64,000 bases of DNA. It comes from Strongyloides papillosus. Its lineage: Eukaryota; Nematoda; Chromadorea; Rhabditida; Strongyloididae. This document shows, piece by piece, positions 1 to 10,477 of this stretch. Numbering within the stretch: position 1 is the first letter of the stretch; each line of letters opens with the position of its first letter. The stretch spans positions 992,001 to 1,056,000 of the forward strand of contig SRSI01000068.1 in assembly GCA_005656395.1 (NCBI GenBank). Direction: 5' to 3'. The position numbers and the translations under genes are program-made. The notes below the pieces were generated by a model. The model was given only the letters and a program-made list of their open reading frames with translations, was not told the origin of the DNA and searched no databases.

Positions 1-1
1 A

Positions 2-304
2 GGATCTTTATCTGATACTAAACCTAAATCTATAAGCGCACTATCAACATCCTTATCCAAATCAACATCGTCATTTCAATCATTACCTTCATCTCAATCA
101 GCAGCTAAATTTGCAAGTGTGTTCTCAGCAGTTCCCAATGGTGTAAGTAAAAACAAAATAATTGCTGGTAAAACATTTACAAATATGACAAAGACAACAG
201 TTTCTAAGAATTTAAATTCAAATAGCAAAATGTCTAATATTGGAAAAACAGTAGTCGTCAACAGTTTAAATTTAATAAACCAACCACAAAATGCTCCAAA
301 ATAA
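2..304 (+). CDS. 3' end of a type I membrane protein gene (cut by window edge)
   Basis: The frame is open from base 2 to the stop at 302-304, so this is the last ~100 codons of a gene that starts outside the window. The visible part is a Ser/Thr-rich stretch followed by a basic tail. Its end (KNLNSNSKMSNIGK, SLNLINQPQNAPK) aligns with the cytoplasmic tail of the next gene at 1844-3739 (KNLNTNNKMTGV, NLNLINQTKKAPK), and the ~200 bases after both stop codons are also alike. It is therefore the upstream member of a tandem pair. The two tails differ at many positions, and this copy stops right after APK whereas the neighbour runs on for about 18 residues, so the duplication is not recent. No domain is visible in this fragment and the function is unknown. 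Confidence 0.75.
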   Translation, partial: GSLSDTKPKSISALSTSLSKSTSSFQSLPSSQSAAKFASVFSAVPNGVSKNKIIAGKTFTNMTKTTVSKNLNSNSKMSNIGKTVVVNSLNLINQPQNAPK

Positions 305-1843
305 GGTAGCTACAAGAAATAAAAATAAGTATAAATTTATTAATATAGAAGATAGTGTTTTCAAACTAAAGTAAATACCAATAAGGTATTAAATATTATA
401 ATATTTGTTTTCTATTGTATTCATGTATTTTACTATAATTTTTTTAAGAAGATAAAATAGTTCTTATTAAATTTAATATGATTAATGATTTTCGTAATTG
501 ACAAAATTCAAAAGAGTGGAGTAGATAGAATTCGAATATTGAATGAGTTTTGTGAAAAAGTATTAAATGTGAATTAAATTTAGTCTTATATTGCATATTC
601 ATTAAATATTCTATTTTATAAATTAAAAAACCTTTCATACTATCTACGATAAAAAGAAATAAAATAAAACTATGTCGTTAGCAGATATTCGTTACATTAA
701 ATCAATGTTAATGATTACATAACCAAAAGACGTATTGTTTTTCTTTATTTTTTTGAGAAGATCTCCTTCAAAAGAATGCTATAGAAATTAGACAATTAAT
801 TTCTGAAACAAATTCATTTTAAAAAATCTATATTATGTTACTCGGGCAACTTTTCTCGAATTTAATAAAAGAATGTGGCTTCTAATTCATTTATAAGGTA
901 AAATATAGATAGTAGAGAAACCTAATATTATAAAAAAAATTGGCGTAGTTATGAATCAAATAATGTTAACGACTTTTGTAAAGAATCAGTTTTATTGTAT
1001 TTATAGGTTTCCTAAATATTAATTTTTAAATATTTTACATGAACAAACAGTAAATTTATATATTTCTTAATATAGCAGTGATAAACAGTTTCCAGAATTT
1101 AAGATTTTAGAATACTAAGTATCAATAAAAATAAGCTCCCTTGTAAACTTTATTCAATAGTTTATAAGATAACATATAAATTTATACTTGTTCGTAAATT
1201 TGTTAGAGTAAAAGAAATTCTAATATGAAGACGTTAAAAGTTGTGTAAAGACAGAAAAAAACGTGTCTTGGATTCATTTATTTAAATGGATATATTTTAT
1301 AAATTTTAGAAAGCAATGAAAAATGGACTATATTTCTATGATCATAACCTCTGATATAACTTATAATATTTATTAAAAATTGTCCAACAAAGTTTTTATA
1401 GTTAAAAACCATAAAACTTTGCAAAAATCGATGGTTTTTTTGTTTATTATTCATTTTAATATGTCAACAGAATCCAATATTATGGATATAATAGTGTATT
1501 GTATTAAAGGAATTACGACTTCATCATTTATTATAACCAAATTTATTAGTTTTCATATAGCGGAGTTACAGATGTTTAAATTATAAAAAATGACATAAAT
1601 TTTGGACATTCAAAGTCCACATAGATCTATGATATTAATTATACTTTATAAATTCTTGATAACGTGAATATTCTCAAAAAAGGTTATTATGGCATTTTTC
1701 GAGTTTATGTCTATCCTAAGTTGTGATACCCAATGTGTGAGTTATTACATTTGAGGCACCTTTTATAACCAGAAATTTCTATATTCATAATGTGCAATTT
1801 AAGAAATAATATGCAAATAAATGTCACATAACAACATACATTC
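305..1843. other. Intergenic, AT-rich; 3' flank shared with the paralogue
   Basis: No credible gene. The first part (about 380-560) resembles the sequence downstream of the paralogue (about 3740-3960): both contain a run reading roughly TATTCATG-ATTTTACTA and later TTGAATGAGTTTT. This marks the duplicated unit as extending past the coding region. A 68-codon open frame at 1380 has low-complexity composition and no start context, and is not called. Confidence 0.6.
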
Positions 1844-3739
1844 ATGATGAAAATTTTTAATTTTTATAGATCATTTTTAAATATGGCAAACCTGTTATAT
1901 CTGTACTTAGTATTTATCTTACGAAAATGTATCTTAAATGTGAAGAATGGAAAATTGGACTTACTTTTTATTAATGCTGAAGATGATCAATTAGGATATT
2001 ATGGTGGATCACAATTTTTATTTTATTTTCCAAAAAATTTTCAAGATGAAAAACGCTCAGATACCTATCGTTTTATTCCTAATTGTTTGTTTGCACGTGA
2101 AATAATTTTAATTGCTTATAAATTATCTTTAAAAAGGGATTTTTTAACTGCTAAAGATTATAACAGTGGATTGTTATTATTAATAAAGAGGGAGACACAT
2201 ATTGAATATATCGCTCCTAAAGCCAATTCTTGTAAAAAAGGTACACAAAAAAATTATAATGGACGTACAAAAGATAAAACCAACCTCCTCTGCGGTTTAC
2301 ATTGTTTTGATATTGGTGTTTTACGGAGCTGCAAAGGGAAATGTGACAATGTTTATGAGAATATAGGTCAGCAACTATATATTTATATTGCATTCATAAA
2401 ATCAAAGGAATTAGATAATTTGAAGATCATTCCAAAAAATAATGCTAATGAATACGTCTTCAGTATCGCTTTTTGTCCCAGTGCACATTGGGCTAAAAAA
2501 GCAAGAAATAAATATTATCATAGAGATGGCAATAATACTACAGATACCGTGGAAATGGGTGATTATGACGACAAAATATTTCTTAAATTAGCATATTGTC
2601 ATAACTATGATATCTATAAATGTTTAAAATGCAAAGAGCCCAAGGTTTATAAAATCTACAACAACAACCAAGAAAGAAAAGATATGGCTATTATGTCTAA
2701 TAATAAACCAATATGTGATGAAAAAATTTTATTTAAAAGGAAGCACGAAACTGTTTTTGTTCTTGTACCTGAAAATAATTGTAATAAGTCTGATACACTG
2801 GAACTAAACATTGCTAGTGTAAAACCAAATCTTTACCTTGCGCAAAGACTACAAATAGAAAATATTATAAATATTGGAAAGAATTATCCTGAAGCTACAA
2901 CATATCTAATATTTGCAGTAAACTATGTACATAGATGTATACTGCCATATTCAAAATTAAGATTATATTTAAAAATCAATTATACTATCCAAAATTTTGA
3001 ATATAAAACCGATGGAAATTTTGGGGTAATAAATGTTTATGTAGTTGAGAGAGGAGGCATAGATAATGTTCCTGTTGGATGTCACGTAATTTTTGATGAA
3101 AAGAGACATCCAACACTTAACGACTTCTATGAATATTGCTGTCAATCATCTTTATTAACGTTTGATGGAAAAACAAATAATTTTAAAGAAGTTTTCGATA
3201 TTCAATCAATGGAACCAAATAAAAAATATATATGTGATTTGAAAGTGAAGAATGCTATTTCTACAAGTGGAAAACAAAACCATATACACGAGACTGAGTT
3301 CACTATTCATTTAATTGACTCAGATTTTGTTGTATGGGCTATTTTTGGAGTCTCTATTACTATACTGCTTGTTTTAATTGTTGGCCTTATAATTTTTAAA
3401 AAATCACAACTAAGAAAAAAGGAATCTGGCAACAGTTTGTCTACAAGTGCATCATCGTCACAATTGCCATCTACTACTTCAACCATAATCTCAAACGTTT
3501 CTAATGTTCTGATTATACGGAAAAAAAATGCTGCTACAACATATGCAAATATGGCAATATCAATGGTTACCAAGAATTTGAATACAAATAATAAAATGAC
3601 TGGTGTTAGACAAAAGGTAGTTGGCAAAAATTCAAATCTAAATTTGATAAACCAAACAAAAAAAGCACCAAAAAGGATAGCTGCAAAATTACAGATCAAA
3701 ATAGGATTAACAATATCGTCGATATTGTTTTTAAACTAG
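1844..3739 (+). CDS. Type I membrane protein of unknown function, tandem paralogue
   Basis: A 631-residue open frame with no intron needed. The N-terminus has a weak hydrophobic run (LLYLYLVFIL, residues 17-26) that may be a signal peptide; Met15 (base 1886) is an alternative start. Residues ~30-490 form a large cysteine-containing region with several N-glycosylation sequons (for example NNT, NKS, NYT), read as extracellular. One strong membrane span follows at about residues 496-518 (AIFGVSITILLVLIVGLIIF). The ~110-residue cytoplasmic tail starts with basic residues, then a Ser/Thr cluster, then a basic Asn/Lys-rich end shared with the partial gene at 2-304. No enzymatic domain is seen, in contrast to the receptor phosphatase at 10478. 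I do not recognise the family; a receptor or adhesion role is only an inference from topology. Confidence 0.8.
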   Translation: MMKIFNFYRSFLNMANLLYLYLVFILRKCILNVKNGKLDLLFINAEDDQLGYYGGSQFLFYFPKNFQDEKRSDTYRFIPNCLFAREIILIAYKLSLKRDFLTAKDYNSGLLLLIKRETHIEYIAPKANSCKKGTQKNYNGRTKDKTNLLCGLHCFDIGVLRSCKGKCDNVYENIGQQLYIYIAFIKSKELDNLKIIPKNNANEYVFSIAFCPSAHWAKKARNKYYHRDGNNTTDTVEMGDYDDKIFLKLAYCHNYDIYKCLKCKEPKVYKIYNNNQERKDMAIMSNNKPICDEKILFKRKHETVFVLVPENNCNKSDTLELNIASVKPNLYLAQRLQIENIINIGKNYPEATTYLIFAVNYVHRCILPYSKLRLYLKINYTIQNFEYKTDGNFGVINVYVVERGGIDNVPVGCHVIFDEKRHPTLNDFYEYCCQSSLLTFDGKTNNFKEVFDIQSMEPNKKYICDLKVKNAISTSGKQNHIHETEFTIHLIDSDFVVWAIFGVSITILLVLIVGLIIFKKSQLRKKESGNSLSTSASSSQLPSTTSTIISNVSNVLIIRKKNAATTYANMAISMVTKNLNTNNKMTGVRQKVVGKNSNLNLINQTKKAPKRIAAKLQIKIGLTISSILFLN

Positions 3740-4322
3740 TATAAAATATAATAGCTTATTTAATAATTTTACTACTAATATTTCATGTGTATTCATGCAT
3801 TTTACTACAATAAAAATTAATAAATAAAATAATTTTTATCAATTTTAATATAATTAATTATCGCTTTTTAATAAACAATATTTTGAAGAGTTTAACAAGA
3901 CAAAATTCGAAAGTTGAATGAGTTTTATGAAAAAATATTAAATACGTATTTTTAATAAAGTATTAAATATCATTTTATAAATAAAAAAGTCTTTTAATAT
4001 TACCAATGAAAGGAAGAAATGAAAAAATAAAGTCGTCTACGGTATAACTTACATCTAACGTAACTAATACTAATGAATAAATATTCAAATGGTATGATCT
4101 TTTCTTACTTGAGAATAAGATAATTTTTAAAGAGTTTTAACATTTTTTTTCCAATTTACTTTAAATTATTCCCTTTTTGTTGGTATTGTTATTTGATTTA
4201 CTTTTCACAAAATTAATAAAAAACGGTGATTTAAAACTAATTTTCAAAGTAAAATCAAGAATATTAAGGAAACTAATATAATAGAAAAATAAAAAAACTG
4301 ATAAATGGGTAATAAACATCTA
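3740..4322. other. Intergenic, AT-rich
   Basis: Contains the 3' flank of the gene above. The first ~200 bases resemble the region after base 305, as part of the same tandem duplication. No other feature seen up to the start of the inverted repeat. Confidence 0.6.
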
Positions 4323-5055
4323 TAAGAAAAAAATTTAAAAGTTAAACTGCTATAACATAGTTAAAATTCAGTTAAATGAAATGATATTAAGGTTGGGAGA
4401 TGTATCAGAGTCTAATTTCAAAAACGAAACTAATAAGAGTTTTATTACTATACAATAAGAAGATTTGTGTTAATTTAAATATCATTTTTAAACATAATAA
4501 GTTGATTTGATTGAACAGTCAATAAATGTGTTTTTTGAATATATCAGAGAACATTCTAGATGATTGTAGACCGAATTAAATATAAAAAAACTGTCTTATT
4601 TTGATGTTTTTTGTCTATTGAATATATGACCACAGAATTAATGAAATGTTATTTCAACTTATAAAATAAAGCTTTATTATCTATAAACAAATATTAAATT
4701 CTGACAATTTACTAAGTTTTGCCCAAGTAGTGATTAATTAATTTTTTTTCAAAAAAAAATATAAATTTAATTCTTTGTTTAAATCTGTTATATTAAACAA
4801 AATTATAATTTAGAAACATTTTTTAAACAAAAAAGTTGTAGATTTAAAGCGGTAGAAGTGAAATAAAGATATGACCTTTGTCTGGTATGTTGTAAATAAT
4901 GGACTAAATTGTAGAAAAATTAATGTAAAATCATGTTTATGTTAGAAAAAATGATAATCTCAACAGTTTGGTTGAATAAAGAAGAAAATTGCTTAAAATT
5001 ATGCGCTTTTATACTGAATTTTTATGTGGGACCCCAAAAAGGCCTCCGGGCACCA

Positions 5056-5126
5056 TCCCATATGGTCTAGTGGTTAGGATTCGTGGTTTTCACCCACGCG
5101 GCCCGGGTTCGATTCCCGGTATGGGA
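5056..5126 (+). tRNA. tRNA-Glu (anticodon TTC), copy 1
   Basis: A 71-base cloverleaf. The acceptor stem pairs TCCCATA with TATGGGA. The anticodon stem CGTGG/CCACG encloses the loop TTTTCAC with anticodon TTC at 5089-5091. The T arm is CCGGG-TTCGATT-CCCGG. Internal A box (TGGTCTAGTGG) and B box (GGTTCGATTCC) are intact. It is close to animal tRNA-Glu(TTC) genes. There is no intron. The CCA end is not encoded, as in eukaryotes. A second identical-looking copy lies in the right arm of the inverted duplication. Confidence 0.95.
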
Positions 5127-5131
5127 ATTCC

Positions 5132-5145
5132 TTTTAGTATTTTTT
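5132..5145 (+). terminator. RNA polymerase III terminator for tRNA-Glu copy 1
   Basis: A TTTT run begins 6 bases after the tRNA end and a TTTTTT run follows at 5140-5145, the expected Pol III stop signals. Confidence 0.75.
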
Positions 5146-5639
5146 CCATATTTGGCCATACAGACCACGAAAATTGAAAAAAATTGCACTTTTGTATGAA
5201 ATTTTTCATATATAGGTGTCCTTCCTTTATATCTATACTTTTTTAACTAATTTGCACTTTTATATATATTTTTGGACTTCCTGCAGACATTAAATAAAGT
5301 GCCAACATTATATCCAATCACTAACTCAATAATGTAAAGTCTAACTTACTTCAAATAGCGATATAACATAGATAACAACAGCATATGTATAATTGTGCAG
5401 TGAGGATAGAGCATTTTAAGAACACTTTATTTCGTGTTCTTAAGAAAATATACCACAATTGTGTAGAAACATTTCTATAGAAAATTAGTGAAATAATTCT
5501 AAAGAACATTAATATGTTATTAATCATATAAATACAAGAAATTGATTAAAAAATTTATAGTCTACATATATTCGATTATGGTTACTTAAAATGATTATTT
5601 ATATTTTTGACAAAGTTAATTATAAAAAAATATAAGTCG

Positions 5640-5785
5640 TTATGTCTTCGAATTTTCACTACTCTTTTCAGGAATTTTAAATTCTCCTCTTTTTACACCA
5701 CGACGATTTAATGCTATATTTTCACCTTGCGGAATTATTAAACTTGTATTGTATGTTAGTAATGCTTTCAAAAGTTCTTTTAATT
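5640..5785 (-). pseudogene. Duplicated 3' tail of the SH2-tyrosine kinase
   Basis: Read on the minus strand, this is the same 146 bases as 8817-8962, the final ~48 codons and stop codon of the kinase, in the same frame. The catalytic domain is missing on this side, so the fragment cannot encode a kinase in the present arrangement. It is undamaged, which makes it a ready-made C-terminus if the spacer between the arms inverts. Confidence 0.85.
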
Positions 5786-7207
5786 ATCTTTAATAAAAAT
5801 ACTATTATTAAAACAATGTATCAGTCACCATAGCATAATTTAGACATTTAAAAATAAACAAGAAATTTTTAAAAAATCAAAATGTTCTTAAAAAAGTAAG
5901 GGAATTCACTTTCATGCAAACTATGATAATACATTTCATTTTGTACTTCATTCTAAGAATGAAAAAATGTATACTTTTAGCCATAAATTTGTAGTATGTC
6001 TAATGAATCTGAAAGTGCAATAGAAGATTTTTCGAGTAAGAGTGAAGATTTTACAATAATTTGATAATTAGTACTTATGATTTAATGTAAGCTATCAATT
6101 ATTAAAACTATAATTAAAAAAAAGTGTTAGATAGGTCTGTTGAAGAAAATTTGATTCAGAAGATGAAGATATTCACAGAAAACCTAAACATGTCGATTTT
6201 ACGCATAAATTGTATATAAAAATGTGTACATTTTTATGTATTTCGTAGCCTACGGCTTTACTCATTTTGCTTATACATTCTAGTTTATTTTTCATGATTG
6301 GTCAAAAAGGCACGTTTATATTATTTTTTGCAGATTTAAGATATTTTAATTACCTAAATCAATGAAGATTTAATAATTTTAATAGAAAACCGTATTTAGA
6401 TAAAATTATAAGTCGTTAGTATAAAAACTGATTTATTTAAAAATTATGTAACTTTAAAATAAAAAATTAAATCATTAATTTGGTCAGAAAAAAGCTTCTG
6501 TTAGTATATAAAGTTACGTTACATGAATTTACATCAATCTCATCTCCTTTTTATCAAGCAACTTTAAAACATGTCAATTTTGTAGAATAAATTGGTTTGT
6601 TATATATGCAATAAAGTTAATATTTTCTTGATTTGCAATCCGAAAAATTGTTGTTGTCTTTTGACATTTTTAAAGCTAAAATGTAACTTCATTTTTTTAC
6701 AAGTGGAATATTTTTATTCGCTTTAATTTGATTTATCAAAATTTGTTCTTTTGTTTTTATGATCATGTGTGATTAAAAATTAAAAATGTGAATATTTAAA
6801 ACTAGTATATTATTAGTATTTTACCGTCAATCACTAAGGTTTTAAGGTAAAAAATTATAAACACTGGAAAAGCACTTTGTCTTAAATTTTCTGGACGTAT
6901 TTTTAAAAAATATACTTTTGAATATAGAAGAAACAATAAACAAGCAAAATTAACAAATAAAATAAAATTTTTATTAATATTTTGTCTAAAATATAAACAA
7001 TAATTGTAAAATTCCTTGACTGAATAAACTAATTTCAGATTGACACATAATAAGGTAACGTTTTTCTATAATCAAAATATTACTAGTTTGGTTCTATTAT
7101 TCTTATTTTTTGTTACATAATTTAAATTTTTCAATTATTTAATTAAAGCGAATATGAAGTATTTCCATAAATTTTTGTTATTTATCAAATCAAATGCATG
7201 ATAAAGA
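5786..7207. other. Spacer between inverted arms, 5' region of the kinase
   Basis: AT-rich, no intact gene. Short frames at 5996-6064 (acidic, begins MSNESESAIEDF) and 6153-6248 (DSEDEDIHRKPK) look like possible remains of a coding sequence, but are too short to assign. Presumably contains the kinase promoter. Confidence 0.45.
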
Positions 7208-8962
7208 ATGGTAGAAAATAAGGTGGCTGAAAATACGGGCAAAAATTCTTGTTGTAGTCATGTTTCTAAATTCAAAAAAAATGATAATTCTATGAATTGC
7301 GATGGAGTAACAACATCTGTTAATAAAGATGAGAAAACTATACTGTTGGAGGGAGGAAATTATGTTGGGTTTGAAGACAAAGACAAGAAAAAGGTTGATG
7401 ATGATCCTTTGAAATTAAATTGCAAGAATAATACTCTAAATATTAGTAAAACAACGGAGAATAGTAGGAATTCCCGAAAATCTGTCAAGAAAAGACATTT
7501 AAAATCCTTCATTTTTAAACATCATTCTACGGGACAAAAAACACATAATTCTAGAAAAAAGAAGATTCACAATCCAGTAAAAACTAGAGTAAGTATTAAT
7601 ACTTATTCTGGTAATGAATTGTCAATAGAAAATAAATCGTATTACCACGGATTAAGACCAATCGAAGATTTTATGTGAGTTTATATAGTTCTTATTATAT
7701 AGTCTATACATTTATTGTCTTATTTTAGAAATTATTTTACAAATCCAGGAGATTTTTTGGTACATCTTGATCAAGTTGATAGTGAATTAAAATATTTTTT
7801 AGTTCTGTTAAATAGTGATAACAAAATTGAAGTCCATACAATAGAAAATGAAAGTGGTCAATATTATTTAAATTCAGTTGGAAAATATCATAAAATAATT
7901 CCTACCTTTAAGGCTATCCCACACTTAATTGATTATTACCGCAAACATCATATTTATGATAGATCAATTTTAAAATGTAAACTAAAAAGACCTTCGCATT
8001 ATTTAAATCAATCTTCAATTACTTATGATCCTAAAAATGGTATTATTGGACAAGGAAATTTTGCATGTGTATATAAAGGAACGCTAGCTGAAAAAAAGTA
8101 TAAAGAATTATCTATTGCTGTTAAAGTTTTTTCACTTTCAATTGAAAATGATACATTTGAGAATATAACAGAAAGGTTATTAAAAATATTAAACGAAGCT
8201 AGAATTATGAAAAACCTTAATAATCAACACATTGTTCGATTTTATGGAATTTCTTTAGATAAATATCCAGTCAGTATTGTAATGGAAATCTGTTTAGGTG
8301 GGTCATTGGAAAATCACCTTAAAACCGAAAAAGACAAAATTTCCGTTGCCGAAAGATTATTCTATTGTTATGACATATTAGATGGTGCTTGTTACATGTC
8401 ATCACACAACATCGTTCACAGAGATTTAGCCGCAAGAAATATACTAATATCAAATGATGGATATTTAAAAATTGGTGATTTTGGACAAGCCTTAAATTTA
8501 AATACCAAACAACAATCATGCATGCTTAAAGGAAAAAATAAAAATGTTATATCACTATGGTCACCACCTGAATGTTTATCAAATAATTCAGTAGCGTGGA
8601 GTGAAAAAAGTGATGTTTGGAGTTTTGGTGTAACTAGTATAGAAATCTTTAATGATGGTCAACCACCATTTAAAAAAGAGGATGCTTGTAATGTAGTTTC
8701 ACAACTTAAGAAAGGAGTTTATTTTGAAATACCTAAACAATGTCATGAAGATTGGCATCTTGTCCTAAAAGAAGGTGTTTTTATTAAGGAACAGACAAAT
8801 CGTTTTAATTTTAAACAATTAAAAGAACTTTTGAAAGCATTACTAACATACAATACAAGTTTAATAATTCCGCAAGGTGAAAATATAGCATTAAATCGTC
8901 GTGGTGTAAAAAGAGGAGAATTTAAAATTCCTGAAAAGAGTAGTGAAAATTCGAAGACATAA
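7208..8962 (+). CDS. Non-receptor tyrosine kinase, SH2 + kinase (Fer/Spe-8-like)
   Basis: Two exons, 7208-7674 and 7729-8962, joined over a 54-bp intron (GTGAGT..TTTTAG); 566 residues. The first ~140 residues are basic and Ser/Asn-rich without a domain. An SH2 domain starts at YYHGLRP (residue ~145) and runs to ~235; the intron lies inside it. The kinase domain follows: glycine loop GQGNFACVY (from G263), AVK lysine K288, HRDLAARN with catalytic D388, DFG D406, SPPE, SDVWSFGV and a conserved late Arg. All catalytic residues are present, so it should be active. The SH2-kinase layout with short spacing and HRDLAARN is that of the Fer/Fes group, which is expanded in nematodes (the spe-8 family). 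Oddity: the SH2 phosphotyrosine-binding Arg of FLVR is His168 (GDFLVHLDQ). The last 48 codons lie in the inverted repeat arm. The start is the first Met after an in-frame stop in this frame's upstream region. Confidence 0.9.
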
Positions 8963-9454
8963 CGACTTATATTTTTTATAATTAACTTTGTCAAAATATA
9001 AATAATCATTTTAAGTAACCATAATCGAATATATGTAGACTATAAATTTTCTAATCAATTTCTTGTATTTATGTGATTAATAACATATTAAGGTTCTTTA
9101 GAATGATTTCAATAATTTTCTATAGAAATGTTTCTACACAATTGTGGTATATTTTCTTAAGAACACGAAATAAAGTGTTCTTAAAATGCTCTATCCTCAC
9201 TGCACAATTATACATATGCTGTTGTTATCTATGTTATATCGCTATTTGAAGTAAGTTAGACTTTACATTATTGAATTAGTGATTGGATATAATGCTGGCA
9301 CTTTATTTAATGTCTGCAGGAAGTCCAAAAATATATATAAAAGTGCAAATTAGTTAAAAAAGTATAGATATAAAGGAAGGACACCTATATATGAAAAATT
9401 TCATACAAAAGTGCAATTTTTTTCAATTTTCGTGGTCTGTATGGCCAAATATGG

Positions 9455-9468
9455 AAAAAATACCAAAA
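9455..9468 (-). terminator. RNA polymerase III terminator for tRNA-Glu copy 2
   Basis: On the minus strand, TTTT and TTTTTT runs follow the tRNA 3' end by 5 and 13 bases, the same layout as copy 1. Confidence 0.75.
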
Positions 9469-9473
9469 GGAAT

Positions 9474-9544
9474 TCCCATACCGGGAATCGAACCCGGGCC
9501 GCGTGGGTGAAAACCACGAATCCTAACCACTAGACCATATGGGA
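9474..9544 (-). tRNA. tRNA-Glu (anticodon TTC), copy 2
   Basis: The same 71-base cloverleaf as at 5056-5126, on the minus strand, with intact acceptor, anticodon (TTC) and T arms and intact A and B boxes. It lies ~510 bp after the kinase stop codon and converges on it. No base difference from copy 1 was seen across the gene. Confidence 0.95.
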
Positions 9545-10477
9545 TGGTGCCCGGAGGCCTTTTTGGGGTCCCACATAAAAATTCAGTATAAAAGCGCATA
9601 ATTTTAAGCAATTTTCTTCTTTATTCAACCAAACTGTTGAGATTATCATTTTTTCTAACATAAACATGATTTTACATTAATTTTTCTACAATTTAGTCCA
9701 TTATTTACAACATACCAGACAAAGGTCATATCTTTATTTCACTTCTACCGCTTTAAATCTACAACTTTTTTGTTTAAAAAATGTTTCTAAATCATAATTT
9801 TGTTTAATATAACAGATTTAAACAAAGAATTAAATTTATATTTTTTTTTGAAAAAAAATTAATTAATCACTACTTGGGCAAAACTTAGTAAATTGTCAGA
9901 ATTTAATATTTGTTTATAGATAATAAAGCTTTATTTTATAAGTTGAAATAACATTTCATTAATTCTGTGGTCATATATTCAATAGACAAAAAACATCAAA
10001 ATAAGACAGTTTTTTTATATTTAATTCGGTCTACAATCATCTAGAATGTTCTCTGATATATTCAAAAAACACATTTATTGACTGTTCAATCAAATCAACT
10101 TATTATGTTTAAAAATGATATTTAAATTAACACAAATCTTCTTATTGTATAGTAATAAAACTCTTATTAGTTTCGTTTTTGAAATTAGACTCTGATACAT
10201 CTCCCAACCTTAATATCATTTTATTTAACTAAATTTTAACTATGTTATAGCAGTTTAACTTTTAAATTTTTTTCTTAGTTCGTTGCGTGATTAAATAACT
10301 ATTTATTATTTTAAATTTCTAGTAAAAATTGTCCTTTTTTAAATCATTACTTATGAATTTTTATTATGTTTTGTATTTTTTGCTTAAAGCTAGTTTAATT
10401 TATTGGAAATTTATCAATGATAATGGGTTCAACAACATTTTTGGAAATTTGAATAAAATTTATAATATATTCAAATT

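Larger units (their letters stand above)
4323..5785. repeat. Left arm of a 1.46-kb inverted duplication
   Basis: The reverse complement of this segment matches 8817-10277 almost base for base. Checked stretches include the tRNA gene, ~100 bp around it, the kinase tail at 5640-5785 and the outer end near 4323-4400; only scattered substitutions and 1-base indels in A/T runs were seen. The arm holds a tRNA-Glu gene and a copy of the last 48 codons of the kinase gene, but no kinase body. The inner end lies inside the kinase coding region. No target-site duplication is visible at the outer ends. The arms look young because neutral sequence has barely diverged. Confidence 0.9.
8817..10277. repeat. 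Right arm of the 1.46-kb inverted duplication
   Basis: Reverse complement of 4323-5785. It begins within the kinase coding region, contains the kinase stop codon, a short hairpin (AAGAACAC / GTGTTCTT, near 9160-9183), tRNA-Glu copy 2 on the minus strand and ~730 bp of AT-rich flank. The outer boundary at ~10277 is sharp: beyond it the left and right flanks no longer match. Because this arm is continuous with the full kinase gene it is the likelier original, unless the spacer has already inverted. Confidence 0.9.

Noticed and set aside
3307..3699. 130-codon open frame antisense to the membrane protein gene
   Set aside because: Shadow of the coding strand; no independent composition or start.
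4989..5177. 62-codon open frame also present at 9423-9611 on the minus strand, apparently a conserved small protein
   Set aside because: It lies across the tRNA-Glu gene in each inverted-repeat arm; its 'conservation' is that of the tRNA and the duplication.
4323..10277. A transposon with 1.46-kb terminal inverted repeats carrying a kinase
   Set aside because: The arms begin inside the kinase coding sequence and contain its C-terminus and a tRNA; no target-site duplication or transposase is seen. A segmental inverted duplication explains it better.
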